Notes: generated by a model from the letters alone, not told the origin. Positions 1 to 6,765 are shown, counted from the first letter of the stretch. The stretch is DNA of 12,465 nucleotides from Fimbriimonadaceae bacterium (GCA_020849075.1 JADLGZ010000091.1:1-12465); one strand, 5' to 3'. Numbers and translations are program-made.

Positions 1-183
1 CTTGAGTTGCCGAACGAGAAGGTGTTTGTGAACGTTCAAAAGTACGGCAATACGTCCGGCGGCTCCATCCCCATCGCGTTGAGCGAGGCCGTCGAGCAGG
101 GCCGTTTGAAGAAGGGTGATCTTGTGATGACCGTCGGCTTTGGTGCGGGCCTTGTTTGGGGCGCTAATCTGATCCGTTGGTGA
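1..183 (+). CDS. fabH: 3-oxoacyl-ACP synthase III (FabH), C-terminal end only
   Basis: The window opens in frame inside this gene and shows its last 60 codons, ending in TGA. FabH condenses acetyl-CoA or a branched acyl-CoA with malonyl-ACP to start fatty acid synthesis in the cytoplasm. The visible part carries the family's C-terminal signature: NVQKYGNTSGGSIPIAL, in which the Asn of GNTS (codon at 49-51) is the active-site Asn of the Cys-His-Asn triad, followed by the glycine-rich ending VGFGAGLVWGANLIRW. The Cys and His lie outside the window, so whether the enzyme is intact cannot be judged. It ends 22 bases before glyS with no terminator, so the two are probably co-transcribed. The family call is secure. 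Confidence 0.93.
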   Translation, partial: LELPNEKVFVNVQKYGNTSGGSIPIALSEAVEQGRLKKGDLVMTVGFGAGLVWGANLIRW

Positions 184-205
184 GCCCGGTACACTGAGCA
201 TTCGA

Positions 206-2203
206 ATGCCAGAACTACTGCTGGAACTGGGAATGGAAGAGTTGCCCGCTTCTTTTGTGGAACGGGCATTTCAACAATTGCGGACCGAAATCGTGGCTCG
301 CCTTAACGAAGAAGGTATTGCCGCCGGCGAAGCAGAAGCGATCGGAACCCCACGACGCCTCATCGTACGCGTGAAGGATGTTGCCGAAATCCAGCCAGAT
401 CGTTCATCGGAGGTCCGAGGACCAGCGCTGAAGGCGGCTTATGACGAAGCCGGTAACCCGACCAAGGCTCTGGAAGGTTTTTGTCGCGGCCAGGAGGTCC
501 CTCTCGATTCCGTGACCAAGGACGACACTTACGTTTGGGCGACGAAACTGACAGTAGGCAGGCCAACACTGGATGTTTTGCCCAATCTCTTGGAGAGTTC
601 GATTCGTGCCCTCTCCTTTGACAAGTCAATGCGATGGGGAGCGAACCGAATGCGGTTTGCCCGTCCAATCCGTTGGATTCTCGCGACCTATGCCGGCGAG
701 GCCATTCCATTTACCGTCGAGACGGTTACAAGCGATGTGCAAAGTCGTGGGCATCGCTTTAACTTTCCAGGTTCGTTCGAAGCCAAGTCGTGGGATGACC
801 TCTTGCGGGAGTTGCGCCAGCGCCAAGTCGAACCAGATCCGGCAGTTCGCCGCCAGCGCATTCTTGACGGCGCTGTGCAATCGGCAACGGGGCAGCCCGA
901 CCTCAGCGAATCACTAGTGGACGAGAACACCTTTCTCACCGAGTGGCCCGAGGCCTTGGAGGGAGAATTCAAACCGGAATACCTTGTCCTTCCTGAGCCC
1001 GTTCTTGTTACCGCGATGGCCAAGCACGAACGCTTCTTCCCCGTTCGGGACTCAGGCGGAAAGATCACCAATCGGTTTATTTCCATTCGAAATGGCGGAG
1101 ACGAAGCCACCGTCCGGGCGGGCAATGCGTGGGTGTTGAATGCGCGATTCAATGACGCCAAATTCTTCTTTGATGAAGACGCCAACTACAAAATGGACGA
1201 CTTCCTTGTCCGGACTGAGCGTATGTTGTTCCAAGAGAAACTGGGCACCGTACGAGAGAGGGCGTACCGTCTTTCCAACTTAGCGGGCGAGCTTAGCAAT
1301 GGAAGCGAAGACGCGAAGAAGGCTGGGCTTTACATGAAGGCGGACCTGAGTACTGGGCTTGTCAGCGAACTCGCTAGCCTCCAGGGCATCATCGGCGGCG
1401 AATACTGTCGGCGCGAAGGATGGTCCGATGACATTGCTCATGCGTTGAGTGTGCAGTACGCTCCCGAACTCGCCAAATCGGATGTCGCACGAGCCGTCAT
1501 CGCTGCAGATCAGCTTGATAAGTTAGCTGGCTATCTTGGGCTTGGTCTTGCTCCGAGCGGTAGTAGTGATCCCTATGGCCTTCGACGAGCTGCGACAATC
1601 TTGATCGAGCTTGCGTGGAATTGGCCCTCACAAAATTCGTGGCTAAACTCATTCCAGTGTGCTCTCGCGAATTACAGCAACGTAACCTTAGACAGTGCTA
1701 AGGCAGAGATAGCTCTTTGCGATATTTTTTCCGGTCGTTACAAGGCCCTTCTTGCCGAGGCACGCTACGATTTGCTGGATGCAGCCATGCTTGATTCTGA
1801 GCCGGCTGAGCTGCTCAACCCTAACGCGGTGAAGTTTCGGCTGCAGGTCCTCCAACTTGCGGCACTAGACGAGGCCCTAGTCCAAGCCGCCACCCGGCCG
1901 CTTAATATCGTAGCGGCGGCCAAGTCAAAGGGGATATCTATTCCCGCGCTTAGGGTTCAGGATCTCGAGTCACCAGCGGGGCTTGCGCTTTCGGAGGCGG
2001 CCAATCAGTTCCAAGTCCACTCTGACGCAGAAGTGTTCGCCAAGGAGATCCGAACCCTGGTTGCTCCAATCAACGCGTTCTTTGATTCGACAATGGTCAT
2101 GGTAGAAGAGCCCCGAGTTCGCGACGCGAGGCTGGGACTCCTAGAGTTCGTCGGTCAGAAGCTCCTCCTGGCGGGGGACTGGACGAAAGTGGTTATGGAG
2201 TGA
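206..2203 (+). CDS. glyS: glycyl-tRNA synthetase beta subunit
   Basis: This is the 665-residue beta subunit of the bacterial alpha2beta2 glycyl-tRNA synthetase, which charges tRNA-Gly in the cytoplasm. The beta chain mainly supplies tRNA recognition, and the alpha chain (GlyQ) holds the aminoacylation site. The start MPELLLELGMEELPASFV is the typical N-terminus. Other family blocks are MAKHERFFP (residues 271-279), the DAKFFFDED segment soon after, an HD-like region beginning near ADLSTGLVSELASLQG (from about 379), and LAPSGSSDPYGLRRAA just after D435-K439. The last 100 or so residues form the anticodon-binding end. Length is slightly below that of E. coli GlyS (about 689). No Shine-Dalgarno sequence precedes the ATG; TACACT at 190-195 is only weakly -10-like. 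No glyQ is adjacent, so the alpha subunit must be encoded elsewhere. Confidence 0.96.
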   Translation: MPELLLELGMEELPASFVERAFQQLRTEIVARLNEEGIAAGEAEAIGTPRRLIVRVKDVAEIQPDRSSEVRGPALKAAYDEAGNPTKALEGFCRGQEVPLDSVTKDDTYVWATKLTVGRPTLDVLPNLLESSIRALSFDKSMRWGANRMRFARPIRWILATYAGEAIPFTVETVTSDVQSRGHRFNFPGSFEAKSWDDLLRELRQRQVEPDPAVRRQRILDGAVQSATGQPDLSESLVDENTFLTEWPEALEGEFKPEYLVLPEPVLVTAMAKHERFFPVRDSGGKITNRFISIRNGGDEATVRAGNAWVLNARFNDAKFFFDEDANYKMDDFLVRTERMLFQEKLGTVRERAYRLSNLAGELSNGSEDAKKAGLYMKADLSTGLVSELASLQGIIGGEYCRREGWSDDIAHALSVQYAPELAKSDVARAVIAADQLDKLAGYLGLGLAPSGSSDPYGLRRAATILIELAWNWPSQNSWLNSFQCALANYSNVTLDSAKAEIALCDIFSGRYKALLAEARYDLLDAAMLDSEPAELLNPNAVKFRLQVLQLAALDEALVQAATRPLNIVAAAKSKGISIPALRVQDLESPAGLALSEAANQFQVHSDAEVFAKEIRTLVAPINAFFDSTMVMVEEPRVRDARLGLLEFVGQKLLLAGDWTKVVME

Positions 2204-3261
2204 TGCTCGACGCCGCGATCGAATACCTGCAATCATCGGTCGCTCCGAATGCGAATACGCTTGACTCAAACCCTGAAGCCTTAAGTGAAGCCCTCCATGG
2301 GCTATGCGATCGGGGGCTAATGGCACTGAAGCGGCCCCAAGAGTTTGGAGGTCCAGCTTGGCCAGAGTCGGATTTCCGGACTTTTCAGGAGGAAGTCGCC
2401 CGGGCTAGCGGTGCTCTTGCCTTTCTGCAGACTCAGCACCAAAGTGCGGTCGGGTTGATCGCAAAAGGCAGTAACGAGGACTTAAAGCGCGAGATTTTGC
2501 CGCGTATGCATGGAGACCAAGAACTCACCGGGATAGCCTTCAGCCAACTACGTCGGCCAGGCCCACCGATAACCCGTGCCGAACGTGCACCGGGGGGCTA
2601 CATCATTAATGGCTCGTTACCTTGGGCTACCGGGCACACCTTCTTTCGTCACGTGATCCTCGGAGCAACTCTAGAAGATGGTAGTTCTGTGTTCGGACTA
2701 GCGCCATTCGCGTCGACCGAGACGATCAAGTACAGTCCTCCAATGCGGCTCGCGGCAATGGAAAGCGCCCAGACCGTTTCGGCCGAGATTCATAATCATT
2801 TTCTGGCCGATGAGGTCGTGGTGGATATCAAGCCGCCGGGATGGATATTGCGCAATGACATGATTAACATCACCTTGCAAGGGTTCTTTGCAATCGGATG
2901 CGCTCGCGCCGGGGTAGATGTGATCCGCCATGCGGCTGGTCAACGTGACCGTCATGCGTTAGTCCACGCTGCCGCCCTTCTTGATTCAGAAATTTCGACG
3001 TGCCGCCAGCGACTTCAGGCCGCACAAATTGCCAGCGAGGAGACCACGCAGGAAAAGTTGGCGCTACGAGCTTGGGCAATTGATCTCGCAGGGCGTTGCG
3101 CCCATGCCGCCGTAGCCGCAAGTGGCGGGCGGGCGAATAGCACGGATCATCCAGCCCAGAGGATCACCCGTGAGGCCATGGTATTTACGGTCAGTGCGCA
3201 AACCGAGGCTATCCAACTGGCTACTTTGGATAGGCTGACTAGGACCTGCAACTCGGAGTAG
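2203..3261 (+). CDS. acyl-CoA dehydrogenase-fold flavoprotein, atypical active site
   Basis: This 352-residue protein resembles the acyl-CoA dehydrogenase superfamily (typical length about 380). Visible landmarks are PQEFGGPAW (45-53, end of the N-terminal helical domain), TGIAFSQ (109-115, FAD-contacting strand), the GGYIINGSLPWATG beta-domain segment (131-144), and a C-terminal helical bundle. In classical members a YEGTSQIQR-type motif supplies the catalytic Glu; here it reads SAQTEAIQ (331-338). Aligned on T334 and I337, the Glu position is A332. D219, near the helix where isovaleryl-type enzymes place their Glu, is a possible substitute, but this is speculative. The fold may instead serve a flavin monooxygenase or a non-catalytic role. 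The ATG at 2203 shares its A with the glyS TGA, giving translational coupling; an in-frame GTG at 2200 is less likely. The substrate is unknown. Confidence 0.8.
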   Translation: MLDAAIEYLQSSVAPNANTLDSNPEALSEALHGLCDRGLMALKRPQEFGGPAWPESDFRTFQEEVARASGALAFLQTQHQSAVGLIAKGSNEDLKREILPRMHGDQELTGIAFSQLRRPGPPITRAERAPGGYIINGSLPWATGHTFFRHVILGATLEDGSSVFGLAPFASTETIKYSPPMRLAAMESAQTVSAEIHNHFLADEVVVDIKPPGWILRNDMINITLQGFFAIGCARAGVDVIRHAAGQRDRHALVHAAALLDSEISTCRQRLQAAQIASEETTQEKLALRAWAIDLAGRCAHAAVAASGGRANSTDHPAQRITREAMVFTVSAQTEAIQLATLDRLTRTCNSE

Positions 3262-3284
3262 ACGCTCAGACGTAATCAATTTGA

Positions 3285-3313
3285 TTGCCAATAGCGCAAC
3301 CAGAGTAACGAAT
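3285..3313 (+). promoter_or_regulatory. possible weak sigma-70 promoter for the 3334 gene
   Basis: TTGCCA (3285-3290, 5 of 6 to TTGACA) is followed after 17 bases by ACGAAT (3308-3313), which matches only the last three positions of TATAAT. Transcription would start near 3320. The 72-base gap to the next gene holds nothing else I recognise, and the downstream gene has no strong ribosome binding site (only TGAG at 3324-3327). The -10 is poor, so this is tentative. Confidence 0.3.
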
Positions 3314-3333
3314 AAGTCAAAATTGAGTCCACC

Positions 3334-4227
3334 ATGAATCGTTCCATTAAGCTTTCCGTTTTCGCCTGCCTGCTGGTGGGGTGTAACTATGCTTTTGCTC
3401 AAGATGCACCCGCTGAGCAAAAGGAGACCATCACCTTTAAGCGTGTTTATACCAACGGCCTCATTGAAAAGTACACGGTAACTGGCCTGACGACCTCCAA
3501 CACGGACCTTTCATCGGTCGGTCAAGACGTTCAAGAAATGAGCTTCGATACCAGCATGGACGCGACCTACACTTACAGCAATGTTAAGGAAGACGGTAGC
3601 GCCTTGCTCAGCTTTGTGTTCAACAATATCAAGATCAAGACCGAGGGTCCGCTCGCCGAAATGATGAATCAGAACGGTGATCAGATGCCCAAGGAAATCA
3701 AGGGCTCACAGACCGTTGATCCGTTCTTCAAAGCGACGGGCACCAAGCTAGAAACGGCGGGCTCCTCGATGATGCAAATGATGGGCGGTTCCAGTCTTGC
3801 CGACATCTTTGGTTTCGTCGCATTTCCGACCAAGCCCGTAGCCATCGGCGATACCTGGGAGGCAGATGTCCCTTCGATGGATGGGATGTTTGAGAAGGGC
3901 GCCAAAATGACCGGCAAGTTCGTTGGGGCTGGCGAAGTTGATGGCAAGAAGGTTTGGAATCTTCAGTTCACGGCGAAGCCGAAGATGACGGTTGATATTG
4001 GCAAGAAGATGGCGGAGAGTCCTAACGACTCCGGTATGCCACCAATGAACATCGTCATGGAAGGCAACACGACCATCCTTGTCAAGGTGGCGGTTGATCA
4101 TACGACTTTCCAAGTCCTTACCTTGGATTCTGCCGCAGAGAGCGACGGCAAGGTGAAGCTCGTGGATATGGGCATGGAGTTCCCCAGCACCGGGCAACAA
4201 GTGACCAAGGTCGTAGTTAAAAAGTAA
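3334..4227 (+). CDS. exported Met-rich protein of unknown function (possible lipoprotein)
   Basis: I do not recognise a specific function for this 297-residue protein. The N-terminus is a secretion signal: basic MNRSIK, a hydrophobic core, then two competing cleavage signals. LVGC (14-17) is a good lipobox with Cys17 as the lipid-modified residue, while AFA|QD (after residue 22) is a good signal peptidase I site. The mature part is beta-rich and soluble, with about 20 Met in 297 residues, including the cluster SSMMQMMGG (144-152). The motif FPTKPVAIGDTW (164-175) resembles secreted families of uncharacterised domains such as DUF6263 of planctomycetes and relatives; that match is from memory and uncertain. 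The gene stands alone between the glyS block and a strong terminator. It probably acts outside the cytoplasmic membrane. Confidence 0.8.
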   Translation: MNRSIKLSVFACLLVGCNYAFAQDAPAEQKETITFKRVYTNGLIEKYTVTGLTTSNTDLSSVGQDVQEMSFDTSMDATYTYSNVKEDGSALLSFVFNNIKIKTEGPLAEMMNQNGDQMPKEIKGSQTVDPFFKATGTKLETAGSSMMQMMGGSSLADIFGFVAFPTKPVAIGDTWEADVPSMDGMFEKGAKMTGKFVGAGEVDGKKVWNLQFTAKPKMTVDIGKKMAESPNDSGMPPMNIVMEGNTTILVKVAVDHTTFQVLTLDSAAESDGKVKLVDMGMEFPSTGQQVTKVVVKK

Positions 4228-4242
4228 CCGAAACCCTTGCAG

Positions 4243-4277
4243 CATCCTGCCAACGTGTTTGGCAGGATGTTTTGTTT
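4243..4277 (+). terminator. intrinsic terminator after the 3334-4227 gene
   Basis: An 11-bp perfect stem (CATCCTGCCAA at 4243-4253 with TTGGCAGGATG at 4259-4269) closes a 5-base loop and is followed at once by TTTTGTTT on the plus strand, the form of a rho-independent terminator. It begins 16 bases after the TAA at 4225-4227. The convergent symporter gene stops at 4276, just beyond the stem. Read on the minus strand the same stem has no U-tract after it, so efficient intrinsic termination is expected only for the plus-strand gene. Confidence 0.9.
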
Positions 4278-5565
4278 ATAGTTCTGGCTGGCTCCGCTTG
4301 GGGCCGGCTACGCATGCTGCAATGGTCATGTCGCCAACTACATTGACCACCGTACGGCTCATGTCGAGTATCCGGTCAATGCCTCGGGTGAGCGCGATTG
4401 CCGTTGGTGGAACTCCGACGGTACCGCAAATGGCGGCGATCATCGGCCACGAGCCGCCTGGAACTCCCGCTGTACCAACTCCCGCGAGAATGCATAACCC
4501 GATGACCGCCAATTGATCGGGAAGGGCCAAGGCCACCCCAAAGACTTGAGCCAGAAACAACACCGTGATCCCCTCGAACAAAGCCGTCCCATTTTGGTTG
4601 GCGGTCGCACCAACGGTGAGGACGAAGCTGTTGATCTCGCGCGGGATGCCCACTTCTTCTTCGCCTACCCGCAAAGCCGTTGGCAAGGTCGCATTGCTGC
4701 TACTCGTGCCGAAGGCGGTTAGAATGACTTCCCGGATCTGGCGGAAGAACTCCAGCGGATTCCGTTTCGCCACCACGACTAGAGCGATCGAGTATGTGAT
4801 GATCAGGTGCACGGCCAGAACAACCAGCACGAGGCCTGCGTATTTGCCCAGTGCCGTGAATGCCTCGACCCCGAGTTTGGCGGCGGTGCCGAACATGAGC
4901 GCCGCGACACCTACCGGGGCCAGTTTCATCGCCATATCAATGAGGCGTAAGGAAACCGCGAAGATGCCTTCGAGAAAGGTCTTGACTGGCAATGCCTTCT
5001 CTGCCTCGATCGTGGAAAGCGCGATGCCAAACAGCACCGCAAAAAGCATAAAGGGCAAGGCCCCCCCAAATGATGGCTTCGCTGCCTCCTCAACCGGGTT
5101 TTCCGGTACAAAGTCCAACACCGTTTCGCCAAATCCTTTGCCTTCCTTGGCCTTTTCGACGGCGGTTTCGGCGGCTTTTTCGTCGCCGTAGAGCGCGGTC
5201 AGTTCATGGCGCCGCTCCTCCGAGATACCCTTACCGGGTTGCACGATCGCGACCCCTGCCACCGCGAGGGCAACGGCAATCCCGCTGAGCACGACCGTCA
5301 ATCCAAGGGCTTTCATCCCCATTCGCCCCAACTGTTTGAGGTCACCCACATCGGCGACGCCCAGCACCAAGGCCGAAAACAGGAGCGGCATTACGACGAG
5401 CAAGGTCAGGCGCAAGAAGATATTGCCGACAGGTTGCGTGATCTCCTTCACCCACCATGTCAGATTGGGATTACTTAGCCCATAAACCGCCTGGGCCACC
5501 CCGCCTGCGATGCTCCCGATCAGCATCCCGATGAAAATCTTGGTGTGGAGGGGCATCTTGCGCAT
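4276..5565 (-). CDS. dicarboxylate/amino acid:cation symporter (glutamate/aspartate type, DAACS/SDF family)
   Basis: This 429-residue polytopic inner-membrane protein belongs to the GltP/GltPh/EAAT family, which moves acidic amino acids or dicarboxylates inward with Na+ or H+. Hairpin 1 has the serine-rich motif FGTSSSNATLPT (285-296), and hairpin 2 has AGVGTAGVPGGS (361-372). TM8 reads LDMSRTVVNVVGD (400-412). By comparison with GltPh as I remember it, R404 matches Arg397, which binds the substrate side-chain carboxylate; D401 matches Asp394, which binds the amino group; N408 and D412 match the sodium-1 ligands. This favours aspartate or glutamate over neutral amino acids. Unusually, the NMDGT signature in TM7 is NQNGT (323-327), and TM3 has T90, L93, S94 where GltPh has Tyr89, Thr92, Ser93. 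Length is normal for bacteria. GGA lies 6 bases before the ATG. It lies 37 bases behind the secreted-protein gene but has its own promoter. Confidence 0.93.
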   Translation of the reverse strand: MRKMPLHTKIFIGMLIGSIAGGVAQAVYGLSNPNLTWWVKEITQPVGNIFLRLTLLVVMPLLFSALVLGVADVGDLKQLGRMGMKALGLTVVLSGIAVALAVAGVAIVQPGKGISEERRHELTALYGDEKAAETAVEKAKEGKGFGETVLDFVPENPVEEAAKPSFGGALPFMLFAVLFGIALSTIEAEKALPVKTFLEGIFAVSLRLIDMAMKLAPVGVAALMFGTAAKLGVEAFTALGKYAGLVLVVLAVHLIITYSIALVVVAKRNPLEFFRQIREVILTAFGTSSSNATLPTALRVGEEEVGIPREINSFVLTVGATANQNGTALFEGITVLFLAQVFGVALALPDQLAVIGLCILAGVGTAGVPGGSWPMIAAICGTVGVPPTAIALTRGIDRILDMSRTVVNVVGDMTIAACVAGPKRSQPEL

Positions 5566-5593
5566 TGCAAGTCCAGACGGACGGGGCTGCGCA

Positions 5594-5622
5594 ATTGTAT
5601 TGTTAGTCGTCTATCGCGCCAA
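5594..5622 (-). promoter_or_regulatory. sigma-70-type promoter for the symporter gene
   Basis: On the minus strand TTGGCG (5622-5617, 4 of 6 to consensus) is followed after 17 bases by TACAAT (5599-5594, 5 of 6). The predicted start near 5587 gives a leader of about 20 bases before the ATG at 5565, which contains GGA at a usable distance. The -35 lies inside the last codons of the upstream secreted-protein gene and the -10 just after its stop, so the symporter can be expressed independently as well as by read-through; no terminator separates the genes. Confidence 0.55.
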
Positions 5623-6619
5623 AATTGGCAATGGCCACATCAATATCGGCGGCGTCAACTTCGCCGGATTCGTCAAGGTCCGCATTGGCAACATAGCCGG
5701 GATCACCTAAAACATCGCCGAAGTTGTAGATCACCATGTCAATGTCGGCGGCGTCCACCTCTCCCGATTCGTCAGAATCACCATTCGGCAGGGAAAAGGT
5801 GAGGCCAGTCACCGGGGTTGTCCCAATCGTAATCGGCGCCGAGGCCCGTGCGATCCAATGGGAACTACTAACTACGACGGTGTGAATACCAGAAACAGGC
5901 GCGTATGCTTGGAACGAGCCGCCAACTCCGAGGGTCGCTGTGGTTGTGTAAACCAAGTTTCCACCGTTCCGAAAGTCTACGTTAACCACATGCCCGGCCA
6001 TTGGCAACACTGTGTCATTCAAGTCTACGGTTCCCGACACAACATTCAGAGCCGCAGTGAAGCCCACGTTATCTAGGTAAGTCGCATCGCCGCCGGTGTT
6101 CCACTCGGCAAGAATCAAAATAGCGGTGACATTCCCAAGCACAGCCTGCACTTCGGCATCGGTAGCCTGAGGTCCGTTCCAGTTGTCCTTTCGAAAACTA
6201 GCACCGACCAAGGGAATGGATTTATGAAGCCATGCGCCGACTGGCGGAAATGGCTGGACATTCCAAAGGCCGACGTTTCCCGCCCCCATGATGATCATGG
6301 TTGGATAATTCTGGGAGTCGGTGTAAGTCACGAATGTATCAAACTCGAAATTCGTCCCGAAGTAAGCCGACCGGTTGCCTAGGAACAAAGAGGGTGCTTG
6401 AAAGAACGTTTCACCAAAATAATCTTCGGTATAGATGCAAAGGCCGGTAGGACCTGACAGCAGGGCAACGGGGCCCGTGCCACTAGGTGGCAAGGTGTAG
6501 CTACCATTGGTGCCAGTCGTCGTCCAACCCTCGGCATCAGAATTAAAAGTGCTAAATTGCGCTCCGCTCACTGTCGCCAAGAGCCAAGTCAGGAGCACAT
6601 TGTCAAAGCGAGTCTTCAT
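5603..6619 (-). CDS. secreted protein: laminin-IV-like domain, beta-sandwich, two dockerin-like calcium loops
   Basis: This 338-residue exported protein has unknown ligand and role. Numbering here counts from the upstream in-frame ATG at 6628. A signal peptide (residues 4-23) has a likely cut SGA|QF. Residues 25-193 look like the laminin B / domain IV fold: opening STFNSDAEGW, FLGNRSAYFGTNFEF, a central MIIMGAGNVGLW strand, then LGNVTAILILAEW and closing YLDNVGF. This fold is usually adhesive or carbohydrate-associated. Residues 195-281 form a small beta-sandwich of the SGTV...LPMAGHVVNV...G.F type. The tail holds two 12-residue calcium loops, at 284-295 and 317-328, each of form DxDESGEVDAAD followed by ID..I.NFG. 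There is no anchor or sorting signal. I chose the ATG at 6619 because the promoter -10 covers the ATG at 6628 and GGA precedes 6619. It may attach to surface glycans; that is inference. Confidence 0.82.
   Translation of the reverse strand: MKTRFDNVLLTWLLATVSGAQFSTFNSDAEGWTTTGTNGSYTLPPSGTGPVALLSGPTGLCIYTEDYFGETFFQAPSLFLGNRSAYFGTNFEFDTFVTYTDSQNYPTMIIMGAGNVGLWNVQPFPPVGAWLHKSIPLVGASFRKDNWNGPQATDAEVQAVLGNVTAILILAEWNTGGDATYLDNVGFTAALNVVSGTVDLNDTVLPMAGHVVNVDFRNGGNLVYTTTATLGVGGSFQAYAPVSGIHTVVVSSSHWIARASAPITIGTTPVTGLTFSLPNGDSDESGEVDAADIDMVIYNFGDVLGDPGYVANADLDESGEVDAADIDVAIANFGAIDD
5645..5779 (-). repeat. duplicated dockerin-like calcium-binding loops
   Basis: Two copies of a 12-residue acidic loop lie at 5744-5779 and 5645-5680, 99 bases apart start to start. 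Ten central residues (DESGEVDAAD) are identical, and the following ID..I.NFG helix is kept. Asp at loop positions 1, 3, 9 and 12 fits EF-hand/dockerin calcium ligation; Ser replaces the usual Asn/Asp at position 5. The DNA differs at several synonymous sites, so the duplication is old and kept at protein level rather than recent. Confidence 0.75.
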
Positions 6620-6626
6620 TAGTTCC

Positions 6627-6656
6627 ATTATAGAGATGGCTTCCAGAAAATGACAA
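6627..6656 (-). promoter_or_regulatory. strong sigma-70 promoter of the secreted-protein gene, probably leaderless
   Basis: On the minus strand TTGTCA (6656-6651, 5 of 6) is followed after 18 bases by a perfect TATAAT (6632-6627). The usual distance from the -10 puts transcription start at 6620 or 6619, that is one base before or exactly at the ATG at 6619. The in-frame ATG at 6628 overlaps the -10 and would not be in this transcript. It is the best promoter in the window. Confidence 0.75.
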
Positions 6657-6734
6657 ATATGGGACGAAGAACCTGCTACACCCAGAGCCCTGGCAATATT
6701 CCGGCAGGAGCGCGGTCCATAAGTGCGGCCTGAG

Positions 6735-6758
6735 GCCCTTTTGGTTCAAAATAAGGGC
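6735..6758 (+). promoter_or_regulatory. hairpin covering the GH31 ribosome binding site
   Basis: GCCCTT (6735-6740) can pair perfectly with AAGGGC (6753-6758) across a 12-base loop, with one further G-U pair outside. The 3' arm contains AAGGG (6753-6757), the Shine-Dalgarno sequence placed 8 bases before the GH31 ATG at 6766. Folding would therefore hide the ribosome binding site. The rest of the 6629-6765 divergent gap holds the minus-strand promoter; I see no convincing plus-strand promoter there. The stem is short and could be chance. Confidence 0.4.
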
Positions 6759-6765
6759 TCCGCGC

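Noticed and set aside
190..195. TACACT as a -10 element giving a near-leaderless glyS message
   Set aside because: Only a loose TANNNT match with no acceptable -35, and the gene lies 22 bases after fabH in an apparent operon.
688..1185. 165-codon minus-strand open frame inside glyS
   Set aside because: Antisense of a conserved essential gene with no recognisable domain.
2200..2202. GTG as the start of the dehydrogenase-like gene
   Set aside because: The ATG directly after it overlaps the glyS stop in the usual coupled form; the GTG adds one residue and has no better ribosome binding site.
3748..4245. 165-codon minus-strand open frame opposite the Met-rich exported protein
   Set aside because: His/Leu/Arg-rich antisense translation with no motifs, and it crosses the terminator region of the real gene.
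4565..5191. 208-codon plus-strand open frame inside the symporter gene
   Set aside because: Low-complexity Ser/Ala/Thr/Arg-rich translation typical of the antisense of a membrane-protein gene; the minus-strand symporter has clear family motifs.
6727..6737. GGCCTGAGGCC short palindrome followed by CTTTT as a terminator
   Set aside because: Four-base-pair stem with a three-base loop is too weak, and no plus-strand gene ends upstream.
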